Shown here piece after piece: positions 18,230-27,339 of a DNA stretch of 64,000 nt (the stretch's first letter is position 1; every line of letters starts with the position of its first letter). The translations under genes were made by a program, and so were the position numbers. The notes beneath the pieces are model-generated. The model was not told the origin of the DNA and made no database searches. It saw only the letters and a list, made by a program, of their open reading frames with translations. This DNA is from Roseinatronobacter alkalisoli (GTDB lineage: Bacteria > Pseudomonadota > Alphaproteobacteria > Rhodobacterales > Rhodobacteraceae), in contig NZ_JAQZSM010000015.1 of assembly GCF_028745735.1 (NCBI RefSeq), positions 49,070 through 113,069 of the forward strand, in the 5' to 3' direction.

Positions 18230-18772
18230 ATGCCGGAACACGCACAGGGCGCGGCAGCGCAACGCAATGATTTCCCGATGATAACGGACCCGGAAGACGG
18301 GCTGAATTTCGGGGGGTTGCGCCATAATACCGGATTCCTGCTGCGTATGGCATGGCTGCAGGTGCGTGAAACACTGGGCAATGGCGATGGCACCCTCTGC
18401 CTGAGTGCGGCAGAATTCACCATCCTTCAGGTCATCGCCCAGACCCCCGGTGTGCGGCAGGGCCAGCTTGCCCGCGCGCTGTATATAAAGCCTGCGGCGA
18501 TGACGCGCCTGATACGCGGATTTGAAGATCGCGGTCTGGTCATGCGCATCATCCCGCCCAAGAACCGGCGCACAGTCATGCTGTCGGTCCGGCCTGCGGG
18601 GCTGGCCGCGCTGGACATGGCGCGCGCATTTTACAGCGCTTCATCCCCCCATGAACGCGGGGGGCTGACAGCAACAGAACAGCAGGAACTGAACCGCCTG
18701 CTGCGGAAATACTGCGGAATTGGCCCGACAGCGGAAACAGCGCTGACAACCAGCGCCACATCCGCAGGGTAA
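18230..18772 (+). CDS. MarR-family transcriptional regulator
   Basis: 180-residue winged-helix protein with HTH VRQGQLARALYIKPAAMTRL and wing RIIPPKNRRTVMLSVRPAG. The N-terminal 30 residues are an unstructured extension. GGAGGGG precedes ATG. It is about 37 bases upstream of the TRAP transporter genes and presumably controls them in response to an aromatic or carboxylate effector. It differs clearly from the other MarR protein about 2.4 kb upstream. Confidence 0.88.
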   Translation: MPEHAQGAAAQRNDFPMITDPEDGLNFGGLRHNTGFLLRMAWLQVRETLGNGDGTLCLSAAEFTILQVIAQTPGVRQGQLARALYIKPAAMTRLIRGFEDRGLVMRIIPPKNRRTVMLSVRPAGLAALDMARAFYSASSPHERGGLTATEQQELNRLLRKYCGIGPTAETALTTSATSAG

Positions 18773-18809
18773 TATGATTGAATGGTCAACATCTGGGAGG
18801 AAAAGTACC

Positions 18810-19898
18810 ATGAAACTGACGAAAACACTGATGATGGGCGCGGCTTTCGCCATTGCCGCCGCAAGTGGCGCACAGGCGCAGAACCTGCGCGGCGCGCCCG
18901 GTGCGTCGCAGGCGCACCCCTCGACATATATGTATGAAAAATTCGCCGAATATCTGGAAGAAGAAAGCGGCGGCAGCATGAGCCTGACACTGATCGGCCC
19001 TGAAGTCGTATCACTGACACAGATCCCCGATGGCCTGCAATCAGAACTGATCAATGTCGGCAACCTGTTGCCGCTGTTCTTTCCGGCGGATTTCCCGCGC
19101 ACCAATGTTGCGGGTGATATGGCGCTGATCGGGCGGCTTTCACATGCAATGGCACTGGCCATGACCGAATTCGTGGTGAACTGCGAGCCTTGCCAGCAGG
19201 AATTCCGCGACAAGGGAATGGTGTTTCTGGGCGCCGGGGCTTCGGACCCCTATGTCCTGTTGACCACGACACCTGTGCGCACTGCCGCAGATCTGCAGGG
19301 TCTGCGCCTGCGCTCCGGTGGGGCGCCCTTCTCGCGCTGGGCTGAACATTTCGGCGCTACCCCGGTCAGTATGCCAGTGGGCGAGCAGTTCGAGGGGATG
19401 AATCAGGGCACGATTGACGGCACCATGTCGTCAATCGTTGACATGCTGTCATTCCGTCTGGTCGATGTGGCGCAATATGTCACCACGGTTCCGCTGGGCA
19501 CCTATCATGTGACCTCCAACTTCACGGTGAACCAGTCCACATGGGAAGCCATGAATGCCGAAGACCGCGCAACGCTTGTCCGTGCGGCAAACCGTGCCAA
19601 CCCGACCCTGACCGACCGCTGGGGTTTCCAGTTGCCGGAAGCCGCGCGCAATGCCGTGGACGCTGCCGGGATCGAAGTCATCGCTCCCGATGATGCATTG
19701 CTGGAAGCGTCAGAGGCATTCGCCGCCGCCGACGCAGAAGCGCGCATCAGCGCCGATGAACTTGCCGGACAGTTCGCGGAAGCCGTTGAGAAATGGACAG
19801 CGATCCTTGAAGAAACCGGCGATGATCCCGACGCGCTGGCCGCCCGCGCCATGGAAGAAATCTGGGCAAATGTCGATCTGTCCAGCTACGGGCTGTAA
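18810..19898 (+). CDS. dctP: TRAP transporter substrate-binding protein (DctP family)
   Basis: Periplasmic binding protein delivering a carboxylate to the membrane subunits encoded next. 362 residues from ATG 18810 after GGGAGG. A signal peptide (about 1-23, cleavage after AQA) is obvious. The DctP pattern is seen: LQGLRLRSGG, the PVSMPVGEQFEGMNQGTIDG segment carrying the region that contacts carboxylate, and a C-terminal helical tail. Context next to ferulate and gallate genes suggests an aromatic or phenylpropanoid acid, but the ligand is not readable from sequence. Confidence 0.9.
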   Translation: MKLTKTLMMGAAFAIAAASGAQAQNLRGAPGASQAHPSTYMYEKFAEYLEEESGGSMSLTLIGPEVVSLTQIPDGLQSELINVGNLLPLFFPADFPRTNVAGDMALIGRLSHAMALAMTEFVVNCEPCQQEFRDKGMVFLGAGASDPYVLLTTTPVRTAADLQGLRLRSGGAPFSRWAEHFGATPVSMPVGEQFEGMNQGTIDGTMSSIVDMLSFRLVDVAQYVTTVPLGTYHVTSNFTVNQSTWEAMNAEDRATLVRAANRANPTLTDRWGFQLPEAARNAVDAAGIEVIAPDDALLEASEAFAAADAEARISADELAGQFAEAVEKWTAILEETGDDPDALAARAMEEIWANVDLSSYGL

Positions 19899-19917
19899 TG
19901 ATCCTGAGTGATCCTTT

Positions 19918-19950
19918 CCCCTTCGGCCGCGTCCGGCCGAAGGGGTTTTT
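19918..19950 (+). terminator. Strong hairpin terminator between dctP and dctQ
   Basis: Perfect 11-bp stem (19918-19928 with 19935-19945), six-base loop and five Ts (19946-19950). It lies inside the TRAP operon just after dctP. Partial termination here would give more binding protein than membrane subunits, a common arrangement for binding-protein-dependent transporters. Confidence 0.9.
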
Positions 19951-19962
19951 GGGGTGCCTGAT

Positions 19963-20493
19963 ATGATTTTTCTGGTCAAACTGGCGGTGGGCCTGTGTCG
20001 GGGCCTGTCCCTGATCGGCGCTGTCGCCGTGGTGCTGATGATGCTGCATGTCAGTCTGGATGTGGTTCTGCTGAACCTGTTCCGCCTGTCCATGAACACC
20101 ACGCCCGAAATCGTGGCGCGTTATTATATGGTTGCCGTGGCCTTTCTGCCGCTGGGCTGGCTGACATTGCGCAACCAGATGATTGCTGTCGAATTGCTGG
20201 ATTTTGCCATGTCCCGCCCGGTGCGGCTGGTATCGGATTTCGTGATTTATGTCATCGCTGCGGGTGTTTATGCGGTGATGACCTATGCCAACTGGCTTAA
20301 GGCGCTGCGCGAGGCGAAGTCCGGCGCATATGTTGAGCTGGTGAGTGTGCAGATGCCGGTCTGGCATTCCTATTTCCTTGTGCCTGCGGGCTTTGCCCTT
20401 GCGACACTCGCCTGTGTGCTGATGGCACTGGCAATCCTGTCGGTCAGCATCGGCCAGACCCTGAAAACCACCACAGAAAGCGATGAAACATGA
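19963..20493 (+). CDS. dctQ: TRAP transporter small permease (DctQ family)
   Basis: 176-residue inner-membrane protein with four hydrophobic helices, the DctQ topology. ATG 19963 follows GGGGTG; a GTG three codons upstream is possible. Its stop overlaps dctM by ATGA. Sequence is variable in this family, so identification rests on size, helices (about 8-35, 48-70, 85-110, 128-155) and position between dctP and dctM. Confidence 0.88.
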   Translation: MIFLVKLAVGLCRGLSLIGAVAVVLMMLHVSLDVVLLNLFRLSMNTTPEIVARYYMVAVAFLPLGWLTLRNQMIAVELLDFAMSRPVRLVSDFVIYVIAAGVYAVMTYANWLKALREAKSGAYVELVSVQMPVWHSYFLVPAGFALATLACVLMALAILSVSIGQTLKTTTESDET

Positions 20494-21809
20494 GTGTCGA
20501 AATCGGTCTTTGGGGTGTTGCCATCCTGATGGGGCTGCTGGTGCTGCGCCTGCCTGTGGCGCTGGCGCTGATCATCGTGTCCTTCGCCGGGATCTGGGCC
20601 ATGATCGGGTGGAACCCCGCCATGGGCATTCTGTCGAACACGCCCTATTCCTTTGCGGCGAAATGGACCATGAGTGCCGTGCCCATGTTCCTGCTGATGG
20701 GGTTCATAGCCTATCATACCGGGCTGACAGGTGGCCTGTTCGAGGCCGCGAAAGCGCTGCTTGCCAGACTGCCCGGCGGGCTGGCCATTTCATCGGTTTT
20801 TGCCTGTTCAGGTTTTGCCGCCGTGTCGGGGTCGTCACTGGCCTGCGCAGCAGCGATGGGGCGCATTGCCATTCCTGAAATGGTCAAGGCGGGCTATCGC
20901 CCGTCCATCGCATCGGGCTGTATTGCGGCGGGTGGCACTATCGGTGCGCTTATTCCGCCCTCCATCCTGATGATCATCTATGGCGTCATTGCCGAAACAT
21001 CGATCATAGAAGTGTTTCTTGGCGGCATTGCCATCGGGCTGCTGACCGCGATTTCCTATTGCATGGTCGTGCTGGTCATTGCCTGGCTGCGTCCCGATAT
21101 CATTCCGCGTCAGGCACATGTGGAAAAGGCGCATCTGTGGCGTTCGCTTGCGCAGGTGGCCCCGATACTGACGCTGATCGGGTTTATTTTCGGCGGGTTG
21201 TTTTCCGGGCTTTTCACCGCCACGCAGGCCGGTGCGGTCGGCGCGCTGGGAACCATCATTCTTGCGGCGTCCATGGGGCGGCTGACCCGCAAGGCCTTCA
21301 CCGATTCGGTGACCGAAACTGTCATCACCACCAGTTCGCTGCTGATCATCGGCATCGGGGCCACCATGTTCACCCGTTTTCTGGGCCTGTCGGGGGTGTC
21401 AAACCTGATTTCGTCCTTCGTGGCGGGGTCGGGCATGACCTATGTGACAGTGCTGCTGGTGATCATCATCATCTATCTGATCCTTGGTACATTCATGGAA
21501 CCCTTCGGGGCCATGCTGGTCACCCTGCCGATTTTCCTGCCCCTGATCGATGCGCAGGGCCTTAGCCTGGTGTGGTTCGGGGTTCTGGTCGTCAAGCTGC
21601 TGGAGGTCGGCATGATCACACCGCCTGTGGGGATGAATGTGTTTGTCATCAAGAATGTGGCCAGCCGCTATGTCACAGTGACCGAGGTGTTCCGGGGCGT
21701 GCTGCCCTTCATCCTTGCGGATTTCGTGGTGGTCGCGCTGATTGTCGCATTTCCCGCGCTGGTGCTGTTCCTGCCGGAACTGATGTCCAGCAACGTGGCG
21801 CGCCCGTAG
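20490..21809 (+). CDS. dctM: TRAP transporter large permease (DctM family)
   Basis: 439-residue multi-pass permease that moves the substrate with a sodium gradient. Twelve or so hydrophobic helices; typical DctM signatures include FACSGFAAVSGSSLACAAAMG and the GGTIGALIPPSILMIIYG loop, and a later EVGMITPPVGMNVFVIK repeat. Start overlaps the dctQ stop. Last gene of the operon; a large palindromic repeat follows 30 bases downstream. Confidence 0.93.
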   Translation: MSVEIGLWGVAILMGLLVLRLPVALALIIVSFAGIWAMIGWNPAMGILSNTPYSFAAKWTMSAVPMFLLMGFIAYHTGLTGGLFEAAKALLARLPGGLAISSVFACSGFAAVSGSSLACAAAMGRIAIPEMVKAGYRPSIASGCIAAGGTIGALIPPSILMIIYGVIAETSIIEVFLGGIAIGLLTAISYCMVVLVIAWLRPDIIPRQAHVEKAHLWRSLAQVAPILTLIGFIFGGLFSGLFTATQAGAVGALGTIILAASMGRLTRKAFTDSVTETVITTSSLLIIGIGATMFTRFLGLSGVSNLISSFVAGSGMTYVTVLLVIIIIYLILGTFMEPFGAMLVTLPIFLPLIDAQGLSLVWFGVLVVKLLEVGMITPPVGMNVFVIKNVASRYVTVTEVFRGVLPFILADFVVVALIVAFPALVLFLPELMSSNVARP

Positions 21810-21839
21810 GGTATGGTGAAACGGCGGTTGATGGTTCTC

Positions 21840-22034
21840 AAAGGCGCGGAGCAAAGGCCGCAGCCCGCCGCGCCATCGGTGGGCCGGGGACTGCCGGTCC
21901 GGCGTAGTAGAAGTTCACTTTATCCATGCGGCATATTCCGGCTTTCAACGCCTGGCATAGCACCGGGGTAACCGGCAGGCCGCGGGACGGCCCGCCAGTG
22001 GCGCGGCGGGCTGCGGCCTTTGCTCCGCGCCTTT
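21840..22034. repeat. Palindromic dispersed repeat, copy A (full length)
   Basis: Most complete copy of a family found five times here. The outer arms 21840-21875 and 21999-22034 are a perfect 36-bp inverted repeat; inside them a second, imperfect inverted pair (around CTGCCGGT and ACCGGCAG) continues the stem, leaving a central segment of about 65 bases that contains GAAGTTCACTTTAT. It lies between the convergent dctM and alkB genes. Confidence 0.9.
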
Positions 22035-22104
22035 GGATTCCCGACATCTGTTTCAGACCAACAGCCTTGCATATGCCCCCACCGATTGCGCGGGCTTTGC
22101 ACGC

Positions 22105-23244
22105 TCACGACGCCCCGCGCGGCAAGGGCGTTTCATGACGGTCATAGTCCCCCCAATCCGAAATATCGGGGTAGAACTGCCGCCGCCAGGCGCGCACTTT
22201 CGGGTTCATAAACCGCCGCCACAGGGGCGGCACCATCGCCAATGTCGTCAACGCCGGATAGCCGAAGGGCAGTTGCGGGGCCTGATCCGTACCATAGGTC
22301 TGCAACAGCGGAAAACGGCGGTCGGGTTTGTAATGGTGGTCGGAATGGCGTTGCAGGTTGATCATCAGCCAGTTTGACGCCCGATGCGAGGCGTTCCAGC
22401 TGTGATGCGGGCGCACGGGTTCATATTTTCCGTCCCCCAGATGCCGCCGTGTCAACCCGTAATGTTCAATGTAATTCGTCAGTTCCAGCTGCCAAATGGC
22501 AATCAGTGCCTGCCACATGAACAGAACCACCCCCCACCACCCCCCGATCACCAGGGCCAGCGTCAGCATTGCACCCTGAAGCGCGGCGTAACGCCAGAAC
22601 GGGTTGCTGTGGTGCCAGACCGGCAGGCCCTTGCGTGCCAGCATCGCGGCTTCTGCGCGCAACGCAGATGGCGGGCAATCGCGCAGCACACGCAGAAAAT
22701 AGGCCTGAAACCCTTCGCCCAGTCGCGCGGTCACCGGGTCGCGCGGGGTGCCGACATAGCGGTGATGCACCTGCAGATGTTCGGACCGGAAATGCGAATA
22801 CAGCACCGATGCCAGCAGCAGATCGCCCAGCCAGCGTTCCAGTGCGGTTTTCTGGTGCAGCAATTCATGGCTATAGACAATGCCGATCACCCCCGACATG
22901 ACACCCACCCCGAACATCAGCGCCAGTTCTTCCAGCCAGTGCAGATGTGTGGTGGTGGCAGCCCACCAGAGCGCGCCGAAAATGACCACGCACTGCACCG
23001 GAAACCAGATCAGCGTGATCAGCCGGTACCAGAACAGGTCCGCCAACGGGGTTTCAGTGTCGGGGTTGTCGTTATAAAGGCCGGTGATGAAATCCATCAC
23101 CGTGAATGCCACCCAGCCATAAAGCGGCATCAGCGCCAGCCACCACCCGCCCCAAAGCGCTGCAATAACCACCAGTGGAACAAAGCCCAGCGATGCCCAG
23201 AAGGGTAGCGCGGCAGAGAGGCGGCGAAACTGCTGTGGTGTCAC
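22105..23244 (-). CDS. alkB: AlkB-type alkane 1-monooxygenase / fatty acid hydroxylase
   Basis: Membrane di-iron enzyme that hydroxylates the terminal carbon of alkanes or similar chains using rubredoxin electrons. 379 residues from GTG 23244 with GAAAGG nine bases upstream; an ATG at 23286 is the alternative. Six hydrophobic segments and the histidine boxes are seen: HELLHQ (about 126-131), EHLQVHH (155-161), the NYIEHYGL motif, and LQRHSDHHYKP near residue 305. The usual first box ends in HK, here HQK. No rubredoxin gene is adjacent. Confidence 0.88.
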   Translation of the reverse strand: MTPQQFRRLSAALPFWASLGFVPLVVIAALWGGWWLALMPLYGWVAFTVMDFITGLYNDNPDTETPLADLFWYRLITLIWFPVQCVVIFGALWWAATTTHLHWLEELALMFGVGVMSGVIGIVYSHELLHQKTALERWLGDLLLASVLYSHFRSEHLQVHHRYVGTPRDPVTARLGEGFQAYFLRVLRDCPPSALRAEAAMLARKGLPVWHHSNPFWRYAALQGAMLTLALVIGGWWGVVLFMWQALIAIWQLELTNYIEHYGLTRRHLGDGKYEPVRPHHSWNASHRASNWLMINLQRHSDHHYKPDRRFPLLQTYGTDQAPQLPFGYPALTTLAMVPPLWRRFMNPKVRAWRRQFYPDISDWGDYDRHETPLPRGAS

Positions 23245-23333
23245 AATACGGGCCTTTCGACAAAGGGGGCGCCCTTCGCGGCGCATGATACCAGAAACAA
23301 GACCACATCAAAGCCCAGAGAGATGCGACAGAT

Positions 23334-23834
23334 TCACACTCTGTACTGCGCCAGAAGCCCTTCCATCAGGTCTGGCTGGACAATTTCAATCCAATACCCA
23401 TCTGGGTCGCGGATGAAAGCGATCTCTTTCATTCCGCCTTCGCCCAGACGTTTCTGGAATGTCACGCCCATGGCGTCAAACCGGGCGCAGGCGGCGGCAA
23501 TATCGGGCACTGCAACACAGATATGGCCAAAGCCCTTGGGGTCGGAATTGCCCGAATGCATGGTGCTGTCATCATTTTCGCTGCCCCAGTTATGGGTCAG
23601 TTCCAGCAATCCCATACGGCTGAATGTCTCTTCCAGCGACCCGTCGGCGCAGTCGGCATGACCGCGCGGTTGCAGAAAATAAAGTGAAAACCGCGCATCG
23701 TCAAAATCCAGCCTTGTGATCAGCCGGAAGCCCAGCACCTGTTCATAGAATTCCAGCGCGCGCTGCGGATCCTTGATGCGCAGCATGGTATGGGTCAGTT
23801 TATAGCCGCTGGTCGGGGAGATGTCGTTAGTCAT
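23334..23834 (-). CDS. gloA: Lactoylglutathione lyase (glyoxalase I)
   Basis: Converts the methylglyoxal-glutathione hemithioacetal to S-lactoylglutathione. 166-residue VOC protein with the GloA pattern THTMLRIKDPQRALEFYEQV, LELTHNWG (metal Glu and substrate contacts), GFGHICVAVPD and the terminal KEIAFIRDPDGYWIEIVQ. It resembles the longer eukaryote-type glyoxalases in having the SENDD insertion. ATGA overlap with the mutY stop places it in the mutY transcript. Confidence 0.93.
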   Translation of the reverse strand: MTNDISPTSGYKLTHTMLRIKDPQRALEFYEQVLGFRLITRLDFDDARFSLYFLQPRGHADCADGSLEETFSRMGLLELTHNWGSENDDSTMHSGNSDPKGFGHICVAVPDIAAACARFDAMGVTFQKRLGEGGMKEIAFIRDPDGYWIEIVQPDLMEGLLAQYRV

Positions 23835-24886
23835 GGTGCCTCCGTCTGGGTGAAATAGGGCAGTGCCAGCGCATGCGCCTTGCGCATGACAGTGGGCAGC
23901 GCGGTCGGGGTGAAATCCTGCGCTGCAACAAACAGCCCCGGCGCATCAATCGGCAGATGGGCCACGCGCAGCGACAGGCGCAAATGGAAATGTGTGAAGG
24001 TGTGGCGCACTTCCGCAGTCACGGGCGACCAGTCGGCGGGCACGGGCGCGGCATCTGTCGGCGGGGTGTCGCCCCATGCACTGCCCGGCCAGCCCAGCAT
24101 CCCCCCCAGAAGCCCATGACCGGGGCGGCGTTCCATCAGCCACGCCCCATCCACGCGCCGCCCGACATAAGCCAGACCAAGACGCACAGGCTTCGCGGCT
24201 TTGCGCGTCTTCAGCGGCAGCATCGCCGCAGTACCCGCTGCACGCGCGCTGCAATCCTTCATCAGCGGGCAAATTCCGCAGGCCGGGTTGCGCGGGGTAC
24301 AGATCGTGGCCCCGAGATCCATGACCGCCTGCGCGTAATCACCGGGGCGGTGCGCAGGTGTCAGCCCCGCCGCCAGCGCCGTCAGCACAGGCTTTGCCGC
24401 AGGCAAGGGCGTGTGTTCATCAAACAACCGCGCCATCACACGTTCGACATTGCCATCCACCACCGTTTCCACCCGGTCAAAGGCAATCGCCGCAATCGCC
24501 GCAGATGTATAGGGGCCAATTCCGGGCAGTTCCTGCAACCCCGCGCGCGTATCCGGGAAGCCGCCCTGCCCCGCCACCACGCGCGCGCATTTCAGCAGGT
24601 TGCGCGCGCGCGCATAATAGCCAAGCCCCGCCCATGCGGCCATCACATCGCCATCATCAGCGGCGGCCAGTGCCTGCACATCCGGCCAGCGGGTGGTGAA
24701 GCGGTGAAAATAGTCCTTCACTGCGGCAACCGTGGTCTGCTGCAACATCACTTCCGACAGCCAGATGCGATATGGATCAGGCTGCGCGCCGGACCGTGGC
24801 GGAATGCGCCATGGCAGATCGCGGGCATGGCGGTCATACCAGTCCAGCAGCCGCGATGAAATGCCGGTGTCAGCGCTGTCGCGCAT
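23831..24886 (-). CDS. mutY: A/G-specific adenine glycosylase MutY
   Basis: Removes adenine mispaired with 8-oxoguanine. 351 residues from ATG 24886 after AAGGACC; the open frame extends further upstream without meaning. Catalytic Glu45 (SEVMLQQT) and Asp144 (VVDGNVERV), the helix-hairpin-helix LPGIGPYTSAAI, and the 4Fe-4S ligands Cys196, Cys203, Cys206, Cys212 are all present. The C-terminal third (from about 225) is the NUDIX-like 8-oxoG recognition domain. Divergent from the DUF721 gene. Confidence 0.95.
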   Translation of the reverse strand: MRDSADTGISSRLLDWYDRHARDLPWRIPPRSGAQPDPYRIWLSEVMLQQTTVAAVKDYFHRFTTRWPDVQALAAADDGDVMAAWAGLGYYARARNLLKCARVVAGQGGFPDTRAGLQELPGIGPYTSAAIAAIAFDRVETVVDGNVERVMARLFDEHTPLPAAKPVLTALAAGLTPAHRPGDYAQAVMDLGATICTPRNPACGICPLMKDCSARAAGTAAMLPLKTRKAAKPVRLGLAYVGRRVDGAWLMERRPGHGLLGGMLGWPGSAWGDTPPTDAAPVPADWSPVTAEVRHTFTHFHLRLSLRVAHLPIDAPGLFVAAQDFTPTALPTVMRKAHALALPYFTQTEAP

Positions 24887-24985
24887 GGGTATGGTCCTTC
24901 TTGTCAAATTCGCGTGCGCCCTCTGGCCCTTGGCGTCATAAAGGGTAAACTGCGCGAAACAACCCGCAAGAGCACATCTGGTAAA

Positions 24986-25543
24986 ATGGCAAAAAAACCG
25001 CCCCAAAAAACGCAAAGCCCCGCCGCGCAGGCCCCGCGCCGCAGACGCGGGTTTGAAGCGGCGTCGGGCCTGCTGAACACCCAGATCCGCAAGGTGGGCG
25101 AAGCGCGCGGCTTTGCTGTCAGTCGCCTGCTGACCCATTGGGCCGAAATCGCCGGGCCGGAACTGGCCGCGTGTTGCCGCCCCGTCAAGGTCAGTTACGG
25201 GCGCGGGGGCCTTGGCGCCACGCTGACCCTGCTGACAACGGGTGCCGCCGGGCCGATGCTGCAGATGCGTCTGCCCGCATTGCGCGAAAAAGTGAACGCC
25301 TGTTACGGCTATAACGCAATTGCGCGTATCAGCCTGACCCAGACCGCGCCGATGGGCTTTGCCGACGGGCAGGCCGCATTCACCCCTGCCCCGCAACCGG
25401 CCCCAAAGGCCCCCGATCCACAAATACTGCGTCAGGCAAAGGCCGTCGCAGATGGCGTTCATGATGACGGGCTGCGCACAGCCCTTGAACGTCTGGCTGG
25501 AAATGTGCTTTCCAGAGCCTCGCATAACAAAGGACAAACCTGA
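24986..25543 (+). CDS. DUF721 (DciA-like) protein
   Basis: 185-residue protein with the DUF721 domain (about residues 25-115; pattern WAEIAGPELAACCRPVKVSYG ... LQMRLPALREKVNACYG, quoted in part). The family includes DciA, a helicase-loading factor of bacteria lacking DnaC, but many alphaproteobacterial members are uncharacterised. A basic N-terminus precedes it. ATG 24986 is chosen over a GTG at 24914 although neither has a strong ribosome site. The stop overlaps the next start by one base. Confidence 0.8.
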   Translation: MAKKPPQKTQSPAAQAPRRRRGFEAASGLLNTQIRKVGEARGFAVSRLLTHWAEIAGPELAACCRPVKVSYGRGGLGATLTLLTTGAAGPMLQMRLPALREKVNACYGYNAIARISLTQTAPMGFADGQAAFTPAPQPAPKAPDPQILRQAKAVADGVHDDGLRTALERLAGNVLSRASHNKGQT

Positions 25544-26199
25544 TGAACAAAACCCTTATCCCCGCGCTTGCTGTTGTTGTCGCATTGGGCGGCGGCGGCT
25601 GGTGGTACATGTCGCAAGGCCAGAACCAGGTCACCGCGACGACAGCACAGGCGCAGGGCCGCGCGCATCAGATTCACGCGCTGGACATTCCGCTTGGTAA
25701 CCCTGATGCGTCGGTGGTGGTGGTTGAATATTCGTCCTTCACCTGCCCGCATTGCGCCAGTTTCAATCAGGGCGCCTATCGGCAGATCAAGGAAGAATTC
25801 ATCGATACCGACCAGATCCTGTATCTGAAACGCGAAGTCTATTTCGACCGCTATGGCCTGTGGGCCGCCATGGTCGCGCGCTGCGGCGGTGAACAGCGCT
25901 ATCACGGGCTGGTTGAACTGATCTATGAACAGCAGCGCGTCTGGGCCGGATCGAATGACCCGATGGAAGTTGCCAGCAACCTGCGGCGGCTGGGGCGTCA
26001 GGCCGGCATGAATGACGCCGAAGTGAATGCCTGCCTTGAAGATGCCGAAAAAGCGCTGGAACTGACAGAATTCTATCAGGCCAATGCCGAAGCCGACAAC
26101 ATCCGCGCCACGCCTACCTTCATGATCAACGGGCAGCAATATTCCAACATGCCCTTCGCCGAATTTCAGCGCGTGCTGAACGAACAACTGGGCGGCTGA
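25543..26199 (+). CDS. DsbA-family thiol-disulfide oxidoreductase
   Basis: 218-residue periplasmic thioredoxin-fold protein. An N-terminal hydrophobic anchor or signal (about 4-22) is followed by the CPHC active site (Cys68-Cys71) in SSFTCPHCASF, a helical insertion and the cis-proline loop ATPTFMINGQQ near the C-terminus. Probably oxidises or isomerises disulfides in exported proteins. It is coupled to the DUF721 gene and followed four bases later by a CoA-transferase gene, a common Rhodobacterales order. Confidence 0.9.
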   Translation: MNKTLIPALAVVVALGGGGWWYMSQGQNQVTATTAQAQGRAHQIHALDIPLGNPDASVVVVEYSSFTCPHCASFNQGAYRQIKEEFIDTDQILYLKREVYFDRYGLWAAMVARCGGEQRYHGLVELIYEQQRVWAGSNDPMEVASNLRRLGRQAGMNDAEVNACLEDAEKALELTEFYQANAEADNIRATPTFMINGQQYSNMPFAEFQRVLNEQLGG

Positions 26200-26203
26200 A
26201 GCG

Positions 26204-27319
26204 ATGGGGCCGCTTGAAGGCGTGCGCGTCGTTGAACTGGCGCGCATTCTGGCCGGTCCATGGGCAGGCCAGACACTGGCCGATCTGGGTGCCGATGTCA
26301 TCAAGGTGGAATCCCCCGACGGCGACGATACGCGCCGCTGGGGCCCGCCCTTCATTGACCGTGATGGCGCGCCGGAGGCCGCGTATTTCCACGCCACCAA
26401 CCGCGGCAAGAAATCCGTCATCGCCGATTTCCGCACGCCAGAGGGGCAGGCAAAGGTGCGCGACCTGATCCGCGATGCGGATATCGTGATCGAGAATTTC
26501 AAGCTGGGCGGGCTGGTGAAATACGGGCTGGATTATGCCAGCCTGTCGGCGCTGAACCCGCGGCTGATCTACTGCTCCATCACCGGGTTCGGGCAGACCG
26601 GTCCCTATGCCAGCCGCGCGGGGTATGATTACATCATTCAGGGCATGTCGGGGCTGATGTCGGTCACTGGCCCTGCTGACGGGCAACCCCATAAAGTGGG
26701 CGTGGCCGTTACTGATATATTCACCGGCATCTATGCCAGCACGGCGATTCTGGCAGCGCTTCATGCGCGCACTGTGACCGGCAAGGGCCAGCATATCGAC
26801 ATGGCCCTGATGGATTGCGCAGTGTCGGTCATGGCCAATCAGGCAATGAACTATCTGGCGACCGGCACTGCGCCGGGGCGGCTAGGTAATTTCCACCCCA
26901 ATCTTGCCCCCTATCAGGTTGTTCCTTGCGCAGAAGGGCACATCATCATCGCCACCGGAAATGACGCGCAATATCAACGCCTTTGCGCCGTTCTGGGGCT
27001 GGATGATCTGGCACATCACCCCGATTACGCGACCAATGCCGCCCGCGTCAGTCACCGCGATGCATTGTCAGACCTGATTTGTGCGCGCACCAGCGGCTGG
27101 GCAAAGGCTGATCTGCTGGCCGCCTGCGAAGCGCAGGGCGTGCCCGCCGGTCCGATCAATTCCATGGACGAGGTGTTTGCCGACCCGCAGGTCATCGCGC
27201 GGGGGCTGGCACTGGACATGGGTGGGCTGAAAGGCGTGCGCTCGCCCTTCACCTTCTCCGGCGGTGATCTGGATTTCAGCCGCCCCGCACCCGCATTGGG
27301 GCAGGATGACCCTGCCTGA
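26204..27319 (+). CDS. Class III CoA-transferase (CaiB/BaiF family)
   Basis: 371-residue transferase moving CoA between carboxylic acids. N-terminal GVRVVELARILAGPWAGQ and ADVIKVESP, and the catalytic-type Asp171 in VAVTDIFTGIYA, correspond to formyl-CoA transferase Asp169. Substrate is not predictable; annotations such as formyl-CoA or succinyl-CoA:carboxylate transferase would be guesses. Ends before a half-copy of the palindromic repeat and a hairpin terminator. Confidence 0.88.
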   Translation: MGPLEGVRVVELARILAGPWAGQTLADLGADVIKVESPDGDDTRRWGPPFIDRDGAPEAAYFHATNRGKKSVIADFRTPEGQAKVRDLIRDADIVIENFKLGGLVKYGLDYASLSALNPRLIYCSITGFGQTGPYASRAGYDYIIQGMSGLMSVTGPADGQPHKVGVAVTDIFTGIYASTAILAALHARTVTGKGQHIDMALMDCAVSVMANQAMNYLATGTAPGRLGNFHPNLAPYQVVPCAEGHIIIATGNDAQYQRLCAVLGLDDLAHHPDYATNAARVSHRDALSDLICARTSGWAKADLLAACEAQGVPAGPINSMDEVFADPQVIARGLALDMGGLKGVRSPFTFSGGDLDFSRPAPALGQDDPA

Positions 27320-27339
27320 ACCCTACGTTAGGGATACAA

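Noticed and set aside
21838..22047. Short frames with a shared peptide (KVNF-YAGPA) inside the palindromic repeats
   Set aside because: The shared peptide simply reflects shared repeat DNA; frames have no ribosome site and differ in length and end.
24887..25537. Upstream extension of mutY antisense to the DUF721 gene
   Set aside because: MutY homology begins at the ATG at 24886, which has its own ribosome site.
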